From positions 1 to 14,402 of the forward strand of contig CAKQRB010000058.1 of NCBI GenBank assembly GCA_934271195.1: DNA of 14,402 nt, given 5' to 3'. A program made the position numbers and the translations under genes. Below are positions 6,635 to 13,701 of this stretch, in pieces. Under the pieces are notes generated by a model that was given only the letters and a program-made list of their open reading frames with translations, did no database searches and was not told where the DNA came from. How positions within the stretch are numbered: position 1 is the first letter of the stretch; every line of letters starts with the position of its first letter. The DNA is from an uncultured Alphaproteobacteria bacterium (lineage in GTDB: Bacteria; Pseudomonadota; Alphaproteobacteria; RF32; CAG-239).

Positions 6635-8278
6635 TTACTTCCTCAACTTCTTAATATACTTAATCAATCCCGATGTTGAAGCATCATGTCCCATGGTATA
6701 AGCATTGCCCTGCAATTCCGGCAAAATGCTCAAAGCCATCTGTTTTCCAAGTTCAACTCCCATTTGGTCAAAAGAGTCAATATTCCAAATCACGCCCTGA
6801 ACAAAAATCTTGTGCTCATACATTGCAATCAGCATTCCCAGAGCATAAGGGTCTATTTTTTTGAAAACAATCGTATTTGACGGACGGTTTCCCGAAAAAC
6901 TTTTATATTTTTTCAAGAAGTTAACTTCTTCTTTTGATTTTCCGGACTTGGTTAGCTCTTCAGAGACTTCTTTAACGGTTTTGCCTCGCATCAGCGCCTC
7001 GCTCTGCGCCAAAACATTTGCAATCAGAATCTCATGATGCTCACCAATCTCATTATGAGAAATCGCCGGAACAATAAAGTCGCAAGGAACAATCGTTGTT
7101 CCCTGATGCAAAAGCTGAAAAAACGAGTGTTGAACATTGGTACCGGCGCCGCCAAACAATACCGGCGCTGTCACATATTTGACATATTCATCACTGTTAG
7201 AAACAAACTTACCGTTGCTTTCCATGTCCAGCTGTTGCAAATAAGCCGGCACATATTTAAGATATTCGTCATAAGGAATAACAGCATAGCTCTTTAAGTT
7301 AAAAAAGTTATTATACAAAATTCCCAAAAGCGCTAATATTACGGGAATATTATGTTCAAAATCTGTTGTTCTGAAATGAACATCCATAGCATAAGCGCCA
7401 TCAAGCATCCGTTCAAAATTGTCCATTCCGACAGCAATCGCAATCGACAATCCGATGGCGGACCACATTGAATAACGACCGCCGACAAAATCCCAAAACT
7501 CAAACATGTTGTCAGGATTAATGCCAAATTTTTCAACCTCTTTAACATTCGTGGACAAGGCGACAAAATGCTTGGCAACAGCATGCTCACTCAAAGCATC
7601 AACCAGCCATTTCCGACAAGTTCTGGCATTGGTCAACGTTTCAATCGTTGTAAAGGTTTTAGAAGCAACAATAAATAGCGTTGTTTCCGGATCCACCTTG
7701 TTCAAAACCTCGGCACAAGCAGTGCCGTCAATATTAGAAATAAAATAGCAGTTAATATCTTTGGCCCAGTACTTACGCAAAGCTTCCGTTGCCATAACCG
7801 GTCCCAGATCAGATCCGCCGATACCGATATTAACGATGTTCGTCAGTTTTTTGCCGGTATACCCCTTAAATTTCCCCAGCCGAACAGCCTCGGAAAAGCT
7901 CCGCATTTTAGCCAGAACCTCGTTAATATCATCCATAACATTCCTGCCGTCAACATAAACCGGCGTATTGGTGCGGTTTCTGAGAGCCGTATGCAAAACC
8001 GGACGGTTTTCGGTAATATTAATGCGTTTGCCTTCAAACATCGCTTCAATTTTCTCATCAAGCTTACACTCTCTGGCCAGACATATCAAATACTTCATCG
8101 TCTTGTCGTCAATCCGGTTTTTGGAATAATCCAGCAGCATGGAATCCAGCTTAACAGAGTATTTTTCTGCGCGATTTTCATCTTTCTCAAACAACTCGCG
8201 CATATGCAGCTTCTTCATTTTTTTATAATGAGAAGCCAGTTTTTTCCAATACTTAAACTTATTAACTTCTTTTTTCAT
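6635..8278 (-). CDS. pgi: Glucose-6-phosphate isomerase
   Basis: This enzyme interconverts glucose 6-phosphate and fructose 6-phosphate in glycolysis and gluconeogenesis. The 547-residue length matches the long bacterial/eukaryotic PGI type. The two SIS domains show the phosphate-binding segments GIGGSDLGPVM (152-162) and ASKTFTTIETLTNA (205-218), and the PGI signatures DFVGGRYSMWSAIGLS (263-278) and QMGVELGK (505-512). Catalytic residues by family alignment are Glu353 in LDMESNGK, His384 in NVQHSF and Lys512. The ATG at 8278 has a strong AAGGGAG ribosome binding site. The gene lies 14 bases after the second M16 gene and 22 bases before mutL, so it is an internal gene of the lspA-mutL cluster, although its metabolic role is unrelated to the neighbours. 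Confidence 0.97.
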   Translation of the reverse strand: MKKEVNKFKYWKKLASHYKKMKKLHMRELFEKDENRAEKYSVKLDSMLLDYSKNRIDDKTMKYLICLARECKLDEKIEAMFEGKRINITENRPVLHTALRNRTNTPVYVDGRNVMDDINEVLAKMRSFSEAVRLGKFKGYTGKKLTNIVNIGIGGSDLGPVMATEALRKYWAKDINCYFISNIDGTACAEVLNKVDPETTLFIVASKTFTTIETLTNARTCRKWLVDALSEHAVAKHFVALSTNVKEVEKFGINPDNMFEFWDFVGGRYSMWSAIGLSIAIAVGMDNFERMLDGAYAMDVHFRTTDFEHNIPVILALLGILYNNFFNLKSYAVIPYDEYLKYVPAYLQQLDMESNGKFVSNSDEYVKYVTAPVLFGGAGTNVQHSFFQLLHQGTTIVPCDFIVPAISHNEIGEHHEILIANVLAQSEALMRGKTVKEVSEELTKSGKSKEEVNFLKKYKSFSGNRPSNTIVFKKIDPYALGMLIAMYEHKIFVQGVIWNIDSFDQMGVELGKQMALSILPELQGNAYTMGHDASTSGLIKYIKKLRK

Positions 8279-8292
8279 ATCAAGCTCCCTTG

Positions 8293-9693
8293 CTATTCAA
8301 ATTTTCCAGAATTTACAAACAATAGCATATCTTTATTAAAGTACTTTCTTATCACTCTGTTAATATCTTCCAAAGTCACTGAACGCACATAATCATTCCT
8401 TTTTTGCAAAAAATCAAGACCTAAATCATCTTTCTGCATATACGCCGCCATATCGGCAATACCGTCAATAGAAGCAAAACGCAGATTATAAGAAGAAATA
8501 AGATAATCCTTGGCATCTTCCAGTTCTCGGACCGATACCCCGTCCTGACTGAATTTCTGCCATTCGGAAAGCAAAATTTCTTTCACTTTTGCAAAATTAT
8601 CCGGCGTTGAAGAAAAACCGCCGCTGATCAGCGCTGATTTATCAGACAAACTCAGATAGGTATAAATCCCGTAAGTCAGCCCCTGCTTTTCTCTCGCCGC
8701 CACATTCAGACGCGAATTTAGGCCGGCGCCGCCAAAAATATAATTAGCAATATATAACGGATAAAAATCCGGATGTTTTCTTTCTACGCCCGGCGCCGCA
8801 AACATGGTCATATTCTGCGCCGAATTCTGCGAAACATTCACCTCTCCGACCGTAAAGTCAATCTCTGCCGACCGCACAAAATTTATGCTTCCGGTCTGCG
8901 GCAAAGCGCCGAATATGTCATCAAGCGCCTCCGAAAGCTCATCTGCATCAATATCGCCGGCCACACCGACAACCAGATTATTTTGGCTCAGATGCCGCGC
9001 CACAAATTCTTTGAGCTGTTCCTGACTGATTTTAAGAATATCATCTTTTTCCCCTACAGGATTACGAGCATAAGGGTGATTTTTATACAAAGCCTTTGCA
9101 AAGGCCAATTCCAAAACCCGCTCCGGACGCTCCTGCTGCTGCTTCAATGCCATAAGCATCTGCGCCCGAACCTGCTCAATCTCGCCTTTGTTAAAACGCG
9201 GATTGTTCAATGCGCTTTTAAGCAGTTCAAAAGCCTTCTTACGATTGTCTTTTGTCGTAATCAGCGTCCCGCCAAAGTCATCTTTATCCGCGCTAAAACT
9301 CAGACCGATGCCGTTGTTTTCCAATTCTTCGTTAAAGCGCACATTATCCAATCCTCCTGCGCCATGAGTCAATAAAGCCGCCGTCATATTGGCAATCCCG
9401 ACCTTATCGGCATCATCAGTCGCCAGTCCGGCGTTTTTAAAAATAAAACGCAAGCTGATAATCGGATTGGTCTTGTCCTGAAACAAATAGGCTTTTATAT
9501 GATTTCTACGGGAAAAAACTTCTTCAACCTTTGTCTCAAAATTGCGCTGTTTAAGTTCTGATTTTTCTAAAATTTTATCCGGATTAAAGACAATGGCGTT
9601 TTGATAAAACCAATACCCGCCCCACAATGCCAAACCGGCCGCACCAAGTTTTAAAACACCGGAAAAAGAATGTCTGCGCCTTTTTTTAAACAT
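8293..9693 (-). CDS. M16 family peptidase-like protein, non-catalytic partner
   Basis: A 466-residue member of the M16 (pitrilysin/MPP-like) family that has lost the zinc site. Where the upstream paralogue reads GIAHLLEH, this protein reads GIANMTAA (99-106), so both histidines and the glutamate are gone. The substrate-binding Arg/Tyr pair typical of the inactive half is kept in REKQGLTYG (Arg334, Tyr341). The N-terminus has a basic stretch (KKRRRH) and one hydrophobic segment (about 11-36), which anchors the protein in the inner membrane facing the periplasm. It most likely forms a heterodimer with the catalytic M16 protein. I chose ATG 9693 over GTG 9696 because AAGGAG is 8 bases from the ATG. 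That ATG shares one base with the upstream stop (TGATG), implying coupled translation. Confidence 0.9.
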   Translation of the reverse strand: MFKKRRRHSFSGVLKLGAAGLALWGGYWFYQNAIVFNPDKILEKSELKQRNFETKVEEVFSRRNHIKAYLFQDKTNPIISLRFIFKNAGLATDDADKVGIANMTAALLTHGAGGLDNVRFNEELENNGIGLSFSADKDDFGGTLITTKDNRKKAFELLKSALNNPRFNKGEIEQVRAQMLMALKQQQERPERVLELAFAKALYKNHPYARNPVGEKDDILKISQEQLKEFVARHLSQNNLVVGVAGDIDADELSEALDDIFGALPQTGSINFVRSAEIDFTVGEVNVSQNSAQNMTMFAAPGVERKHPDFYPLYIANYIFGGAGLNSRLNVAAREKQGLTYGIYTYLSLSDKSALISGGFSSTPDNFAKVKEILLSEWQKFSQDGVSVRELEDAKDYLISSYNLRFASIDGIADMAAYMQKDDLGLDFLQKRNDYVRSVTLEDINRVIRKYFNKDMLLFVNSGKFE

Positions 9694-11033
9694 CACGATT
9701 TCTCCTTCGGCTTTGGTTTGACAACAGCCATCACCCGTGGTTTTTGTAAAAGCAACTTCTCACCGACGGCTTTCACGTCTTTATACTCAACCGCCGCAAT
9801 AGAATCCGCCAACGCTTCAATATCTGCCAACGGCATGCCTGCACTCATCATTGAACCGATAATCATAGCGGCATCACTGGGATTGTCTTTCAAATAAACA
9901 AGACCTGCCAACATTCTGCGCTTTGTCATGGCTATTTCATCCAGCGTAATTTCATTTAAGGCCTCTTCAACAGCCTGCGACAACACCTGTTGCATTTCTT
10001 TTGCCAAAACCCCTTCCCTCGGAACGGCACTGATCGTAAAAGTTCCGTCGCCGCGCGCGGCATAATCATACGAACTCTCCGCCGCCAATGCTTTTTTATT
10101 GCCATCCACAAGCTTTTTATACAGTTTTGAGGTTTTTCCTTCTCCCAAATACTTTGACAACACGCTCAAAGCATAAATGTCTTTTTTATCTTCCGAATTA
10201 ACCGAAGGTGCCAGCCAGACGTTGCTCACCCGCATTGAAGCAACGGCGGGCAGTTCCATTTCAAATGCCGCTGAAAAATCCCCTTTCGCCTTTTTTAATA
10301 CCGGCATAACAGAAAAATCAGATGCCTCGGCGCCGCCATAATATCTTTTTGCCAGCTGCAACCCCGTCTTTGGTTCAATATCGCCGGAAAGTATCAAAAT
10401 AGCATTATTCGGCGCATAATAACGCCGATAAAAACTTCTGGCATCTTCAGGCGTTAAGGTCATAATCTCTTCCACCGAACCGGTCACCGGACGGGCATAA
10501 GGATGATCCTGCCACATGACCTTGCGCAAAGTCTCTGAAAAAACTGAAGCCGGATTGTTTTCCACCACCTGCTTGCGCTCCTGATAGACAATATCGCGTT
10601 CCAACCCGAAATCCTCATCCGAAAAATTCAGATTTTTCATCCGGTCGGCTTCCATAAACATTGCCAGTTCCAACTTGCTGACATCCATCAACTGGTGATA
10701 AGCGGTATAATCCTGTCCGGTAAAAGCATTGGCTTCCATGCCGTTATTCTCGGTAATGCGGTTTAGCTCCGTACCTTTAATCTTTTTTGTTCCACGAAAC
10801 ATCAAATGCTCGAGCAAATGGGCAATACCGCCTTTTCCGAGCTTTTCGTCAGCACTCCCAACCTTATACCAGACCATATGCTTGACAATCGGCGCCTTGT
10901 GATTAGGCACCACCACAACCTGCATACCGTTATCAAGCTGATAGGCTGAAGCGTTAAAAAGCTTGGCCTCAGCCGGACCAAACTTCCATAACACTAACGC
11001 AAACGCGGCTATTTTAAGAGATAATTTTATCAA
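9693..11033 (-). CDS. M16 family zinc metallopeptidase, catalytic subunit
   Basis: A 446-residue M16 peptidase. The inverted zinc motif HLLEH (72-76) and the downstream ligand Glu152 in VYQERKQVVEN are intact, so it should be catalytic. The N-terminal stretch IKLSLKIAAFALVLWKFGPAEA resembles a signal peptide with a cleavage site after AEA, which puts the enzyme in the periplasm. The substrate is not evident, though family members degrade peptides. The start is a TTG at 11033, since the frame is open upstream for only six codons and holds no ATG or GTG. A modest AGGGG lies just before the TTG. It follows the DUF3035 gene by 18 bases and overlaps the non-catalytic M16 gene, matching the two-subunit arrangement common in Alphaproteobacteria. 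Confidence 0.93.
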   Translation of the reverse strand: MIKLSLKIAAFALVLWKFGPAEAKLFNASAYQLDNGMQVVVVPNHKAPIVKHMVWYKVGSADEKLGKGGIAHLLEHLMFRGTKKIKGTELNRITENNGMEANAFTGQDYTAYHQLMDVSKLELAMFMEADRMKNLNFSDEDFGLERDIVYQERKQVVENNPASVFSETLRKVMWQDHPYARPVTGSVEEIMTLTPEDARSFYRRYYAPNNAILILSGDIEPKTGLQLAKRYYGGAEASDFSVMPVLKKAKGDFSAAFEMELPAVASMRVSNVWLAPSVNSEDKKDIYALSVLSKYLGEGKTSKLYKKLVDGNKKALAAESSYDYAARGDGTFTISAVPREGVLAKEMQQVLSQAVEEALNEITLDEIAMTKRRMLAGLVYLKDNPSDAAMIIGSMMSAGMPLADIEALADSIAAVEYKDVKAVGEKLLLQKPRVMAVVKPKPKEKS

Positions 11034-11051
11034 AACGCCCCTGACTTCGGG

Positions 11052-11324
11052 TTACCTTTCCATTTTGGTCAGAAGCTTTTTCTCGGCGCCGGTCATATCT
11101 TCGGTTTCTGCCTGACGGGCCTCCTGTCGTTCAATTTTATAATTGTCTTCCGCAACCGGCAACAGATTATATTCCGGCGGCAATGATAACGGCGCTCTGG
11201 TACTGACCATAAACTCGTTCGGAGCCTTTTTGCTCAGCCCCAGACTTTCTTTGGTCGCATTACACGCCGTTAAAGCCGCGCAAACCAAAACTGCCATTGC
11301 CGCAATACCAAATTTTTTCATCAT
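11052..11324 (-). CDS. DUF3035 lipoprotein, BamF-like
   Basis: A 90-residue lipoprotein precursor. The signal peptide MMKKFGIAAMAVLVCAALTAC ends in the lipobox LTAC, with the lipidated residue Cys21. The residue after Cys is Asn, so Lol-dependent sorting to the outer membrane is expected. The mature part carries the DUF3035 pattern SLGLSKKAPNEFMVSTRAPLSLPPEY followed by a charged, probably helical tail. DUF3035 proteins are alphaproteobacterial, and some are described as the BamF subunit of the outer-membrane assembly complex. I infer that role here from the pattern only, and the tail is short. The first ATG overlaps the lspA stop by four bases (ATGA), and AGGAG precedes it. The ATG three bases later is also possible. 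Its precursor would be a substrate of the neighbouring LspA. Confidence 0.82.
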   Translation of the reverse strand: MMKKFGIAAMAVLVCAALTACNATKESLGLSKKAPNEFMVSTRAPLSLPPEYNLLPVAEDNYKIERQEARQAETEDMTGAEKKLLTKMER

Positions 11325-11836
11325 GCCTTCTCCTCAGTCGATTTTTCATTAAACCAAAGTCCATGTATAATAATCATCATAGCGCCGATGCAAATAAAAC
11401 TGTCCGCGGCATTAAAAGCCGGCCAGTGGCTGGCGCCCAGATGAAAATCCAAAAAATCAAAAACGGCGCCCAGACGAACACGGTCAATCACATTGCCGAT
11501 AGCGCCGCCGATAATCATTCCGAGAGCAATTTGCACAAGCTTGCAATTTTCCTTACGCAGCCAGTTCAGCAAAAAAGCCACAATCACCAGCGCCACCACG
11601 GTCAAACCGACAATTCCGGTTACCCCGCCGTCATTAAACATGGAAAAGCTTACGCCGGTATTCCACGCTCGCACCACATTAAAAAACGGCGCCAATGCAA
11701 TGGCAGAATATTCGTTCACCACATAATTCAAAACCAAATACTTGGAAAGCTGGTCAATAACAATCGCCGCAACCGCCGTAATCAAACCCAATAACACAAA
11801 AATCTCCTGTTTTGTTTTGCCAACAAAATGTATCAT
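11321..11836 (-). CDS. lspA: Lipoprotein signal peptidase (signal peptidase II)
   Basis: LspA is an inner-membrane aspartyl protease that cleaves the signal peptide of diacylglyceryl-modified prolipoproteins. The 171-residue protein has four hydrophobic segments and the conserved blocks DQLSKY (28-33), the N-x-G motif WNTGVSFSMF (58-67), GNVIDRV with catalytic Asp118, and FNAADSFI with catalytic Asp145. The start is uncertain. ATG 11836 gives a basic cytoplasmic N-terminus (KTK), but I see no ribosome binding site for it. GTG 11797 (residue 14) has a perfect AGGAG six bases upstream and would give 158 residues. The gene heads the compact envelope cluster, overlaps the DUF3035 lipoprotein gene by four bases, and starts 53 bases after mgtE. 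Confidence 0.96.
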   Translation of the reverse strand: MIHFVGKTKQEIFVLLGLITAVAAIVIDQLSKYLVLNYVVNEYSAIALAPFFNVVRAWNTGVSFSMFNDGGVTGIVGLTVVALVIVAFLLNWLRKENCKLVQIALGMIIGGAIGNVIDRVRLGAVFDFLDFHLGASHWPAFNAADSFICIGAMMIIIHGLWFNEKSTEEKA

Positions 11837-11889
11837 AGCGGCATTTTCAACACTAATAAAGCATTTATATAAACATATTCATATAAAAA

Positions 11890-13311
11890 TTAAAGCAACA
11901 GAAGCTTGGCCAGTCCCAAAAAGATGAAAAACCCGCCGGAATCGGTCACGGCAATCAGAAAAACGCCGGAAGAAATGGCCGGATCAACCTTCATCTTGTT
12001 CAACAACAGCGGAATCAAAATCCCCGCCAGACTGGCAATCGTCAAATTGCACAACATAGCAACGGCAATAATCACACTGATCATCATCTGATCCGGAAAC
12101 CAAAAATGCGTAATCAACGCAATCAGACCGGCAAACATCACGCCGTTGCACAGCCCAACCAAAAACTCTTTGCCAATCATCCTAAGCGTGTTGCGCGACG
12201 TCAACTCTTTGGTCGCCAAAGCCCGCACAACCACCGCCAGTGTCTGATTTCCGGTTGTTCCGCCCATTGACGCCACAATCGGCATCAAAACCGCCAAAAC
12301 CGAAATCTGGGCAATTACATCCTGAAACCCCTTAACCACCGAAGCGGCCACAATCGTCGCAAACAAATTTGTAATCAGCCAGATAACGCGCGACTTAAAA
12401 ATAGCGCTGACCGGTTTGTAAACATCGCCCTCTTCCGCACCGGAAAGATGCATAATGTCCTCGGACGCCTCCTCATGAATAACATGAACCACGTCATCAA
12501 TCGTAATCGCGCCGACCAAACGCCCCTTAGCATCAACAACCATCGCCGACATCCAGCCGTATTCGCGGAACATATGCGCCACTTCTTCCTGATCGGTATA
12601 CACATCGACAGGCACCACCTCACAGTCCATAATATCATAAAGCTGCTCGTTCGGCTTGGCGCGCAAAAGCTTGTCAAGCGGGATCTGTCCGGTCGGATGC
12701 AAATGCTCGTCCGTTAAAAAAATGTCATAAAAGCCGTCTGGCAGTTCTTCCGCCGTCAAAAGATAACTGCGCGCCTCTTTGACCGTCCAACTGTCAGGCA
12801 TACTGACAAACTCGCGCGACATAATACGTCCGGCGGAATCTTCGGGATAAGAAAGCGAAGACTTAACCTGCTGCTTGAGCTCGGGAGACAGGCGGCTGAT
12901 AATGTGTTTCTGCTCGTCATCATCCATATGCTCCAGAATTTCAACGGCTTCGTCCGAGTCCAACTCGTTAACGATATGAACAATCTGGTTCTCGTCCAAA
13001 CTGTCAATAACCTGCTCCTGAACTACCTCGTTAAGTTCGGGAAAAACATCAGGATTAATGTGAGAACCAAGGATTTCAATGAGCTGGCGGCGCTGACTGT
13101 GATCAAGAGCCTCAATGAGCTTGGCAAGATCATATTCGGACAAACCTTCGACAATTTTTCGCACATGAATCTTGTCATCTTCTTCCAAAGCCAGAATAAT
13201 CGAGTTAATCATCTTGGGGCCAAGACCTAACATAGTCCCGGAACGCTTGATTTTTTTCAGATTTTTTCTCTTTTTCAGGGTCGGTTTGCTGTTTTTGATT
13301 TTTTTCTTCAT
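11890..13311 (-). CDS. mgtE: Magnesium transporter MgtE
   Basis: MgtE is a Mg2+-gated, Mg2+-selective channel of the inner membrane. The protein has 473 residues from the chosen start. Its N-terminus is lysine-rich (about 2-23) and it continues with the helical MgtE_N superhelical domain (about 30-155), two CBS domains (about 165-290), the plug helix and a five-helix membrane domain. Signature residues are PIVASMGGTTGNQT (about 344-357) and the pore aspartate in VTDSGG near the C-terminus. Two ATG codons lie in tandem. The second, at 13311, has better spacing from GGGAGG, while the one at 13314 nearly abuts it. Cytosolic Mg2+ binding to the N/CBS domains closes the channel. I recognise no M-box riboswitch upstream, but a small ORF and two hairpins lie there. 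Confidence 0.95.
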   Translation of the reverse strand: MKKKIKNSKPTLKKRKNLKKIKRSGTMLGLGPKMINSIILALEEDDKIHVRKIVEGLSEYDLAKLIEALDHSQRRQLIEILGSHINPDVFPELNEVVQEQVIDSLDENQIVHIVNELDSDEAVEILEHMDDDEQKHIISRLSPELKQQVKSSLSYPEDSAGRIMSREFVSMPDSWTVKEARSYLLTAEELPDGFYDIFLTDEHLHPTGQIPLDKLLRAKPNEQLYDIMDCEVVPVDVYTDQEEVAHMFREYGWMSAMVVDAKGRLVGAITIDDVVHVIHEEASEDIMHLSGAEEGDVYKPVSAIFKSRVIWLITNLFATIVAASVVKGFQDVIAQISVLAVLMPIVASMGGTTGNQTLAVVVRALATKELTSRNTLRMIGKEFLVGLCNGVMFAGLIALITHFWFPDQMMISVIIAVAMLCNLTIASLAGILIPLLLNKMKVDPAISSGVFLIAVTDSGGFFIFLGLAKLLLL

Positions 13312-13352
13312 CATCCCTCCCTATATTGACTTTGTTATAAGATAATCATTGA

Positions 13353-13508
13353 CTATGGCCTTTTTAATACGATAGCGCCATCCCGCAAACCTAAAAAGTC
13401 AAAATATACACAGAAACCGAAAGTTTCACATTTTCTCCTCTTAGCAAAGAGAGAGGGGTAAATAGACAATCTGGCTTGTTCTTCTTTACTAAATCTTATT
13501 TTGCTCAT
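13353..13508 (-). CDS. Possible small 51-residue protein upstream of mgtE
   Basis: I do not recognise this product. The ATG at 13508 has a full AAGGAG ribosome binding site six bases upstream, unusually good for chance in this AT-rich stretch. The frame then runs for 51 codons to a TAG 38 bases before mgtE. The protein begins MSKIRFSKEEQARLS, contains a basic patch (AKRRKC), then an aromatic stretch (FGFCVYFDFLG) with two cysteines in all, and ends LKRP. It could be a leader peptide for mgtE, a decayed remnant of a larger gene, or noise. The first 15 residues faintly resemble the start of IS3-type helix-turn-helix proteins, which I would not rely on. The same frame continues upstream to a start at 13643, but that extension crosses both hairpins and is not credible. 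Confidence 0.35.
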   Translation of the reverse strand: MSKIRFSKEEQARLSIYPSLFAKRRKCETFGFCVYFDFLGLRDGAIVLKRP

Positions 13509-13535
13509 TCTTTTCTCCTTTAATGCGAGTTTAAC

Positions 13536-13576
13536 AAAAAAAATTCCCCTTTGAAAAAAATTTTTCAAAGGGGATT
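13536..13576 (-). terminator. Strong intrinsic terminator or attenuator upstream of the mgtE leader
   Basis: The minus strand forms a 13-bp hairpin. TCCCCTTTGAAA pairs with TTTCAAAGGGGA (core 13545-13574) around a four-base loop. It is followed by eight T residues (13536-13543). This is a textbook Rho-independent terminator for leftward transcription. It ends about 20 bases before the ribosome binding site of the 51-residue ORF. It may end transcription coming from the Cys-rich gene, or attenuate mgtE if the mgtE promoter lies further upstream. Confidence 0.85.
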
Positions 13577-13606
13577 TCTTTCTCCGCTTTCTGGGGGACA
13601 GATCAC

Positions 13607-13648
13607 AAAATGGGGGGAGTCTGTAAGACATCAATCCCCCCATTTTTT
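13607..13648. terminator. Bidirectional-looking terminator 3' of the Cys-rich gene
   Basis: A perfect 12-bp inverted repeat, AAAATGGGGGGA (13607-13618) with TCCCCCCATTTT (13635-13646), encloses a 16-base loop. The loop holds a second small stem, GTCT-GTA-AGAC. T-rich sequence follows on the plus strand and TTTT lies at the stem end on the minus strand, so it could work both ways. It starts 55 bases after the stop codon of the Cys-rich gene and is the natural terminator for it. The minus-strand T-tract is short. Confidence 0.68.
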
Positions 13649-13701
13649 ATCACTCACACACAGCCTTTAAATTTGTAAATTGCTAATAAAAGCCGAAAAT
13701 A

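Noticed and set aside
11864..11887. Inverted repeat TTTATAT/ATATAAA between mgtE and lspA
   Set aside because: The seven pairs are all A/T, in an AT-rich gap, so chance is likely. No -35/-10 pair with good spacing could be fixed here.
13509..13643. N-terminal extension of the small ORF upstream of mgtE (96 residues in all)
   Set aside because: The extension would be translated through two terminator hairpins and has no ribosome binding site at 13643. The ATG at 13508 has a full one.
13315..13701. M-box or other known riboswitch upstream of mgtE
   Set aside because: I looked for the conserved multi-helix pattern and found only simple hairpins. Nothing supports a named riboswitch class.
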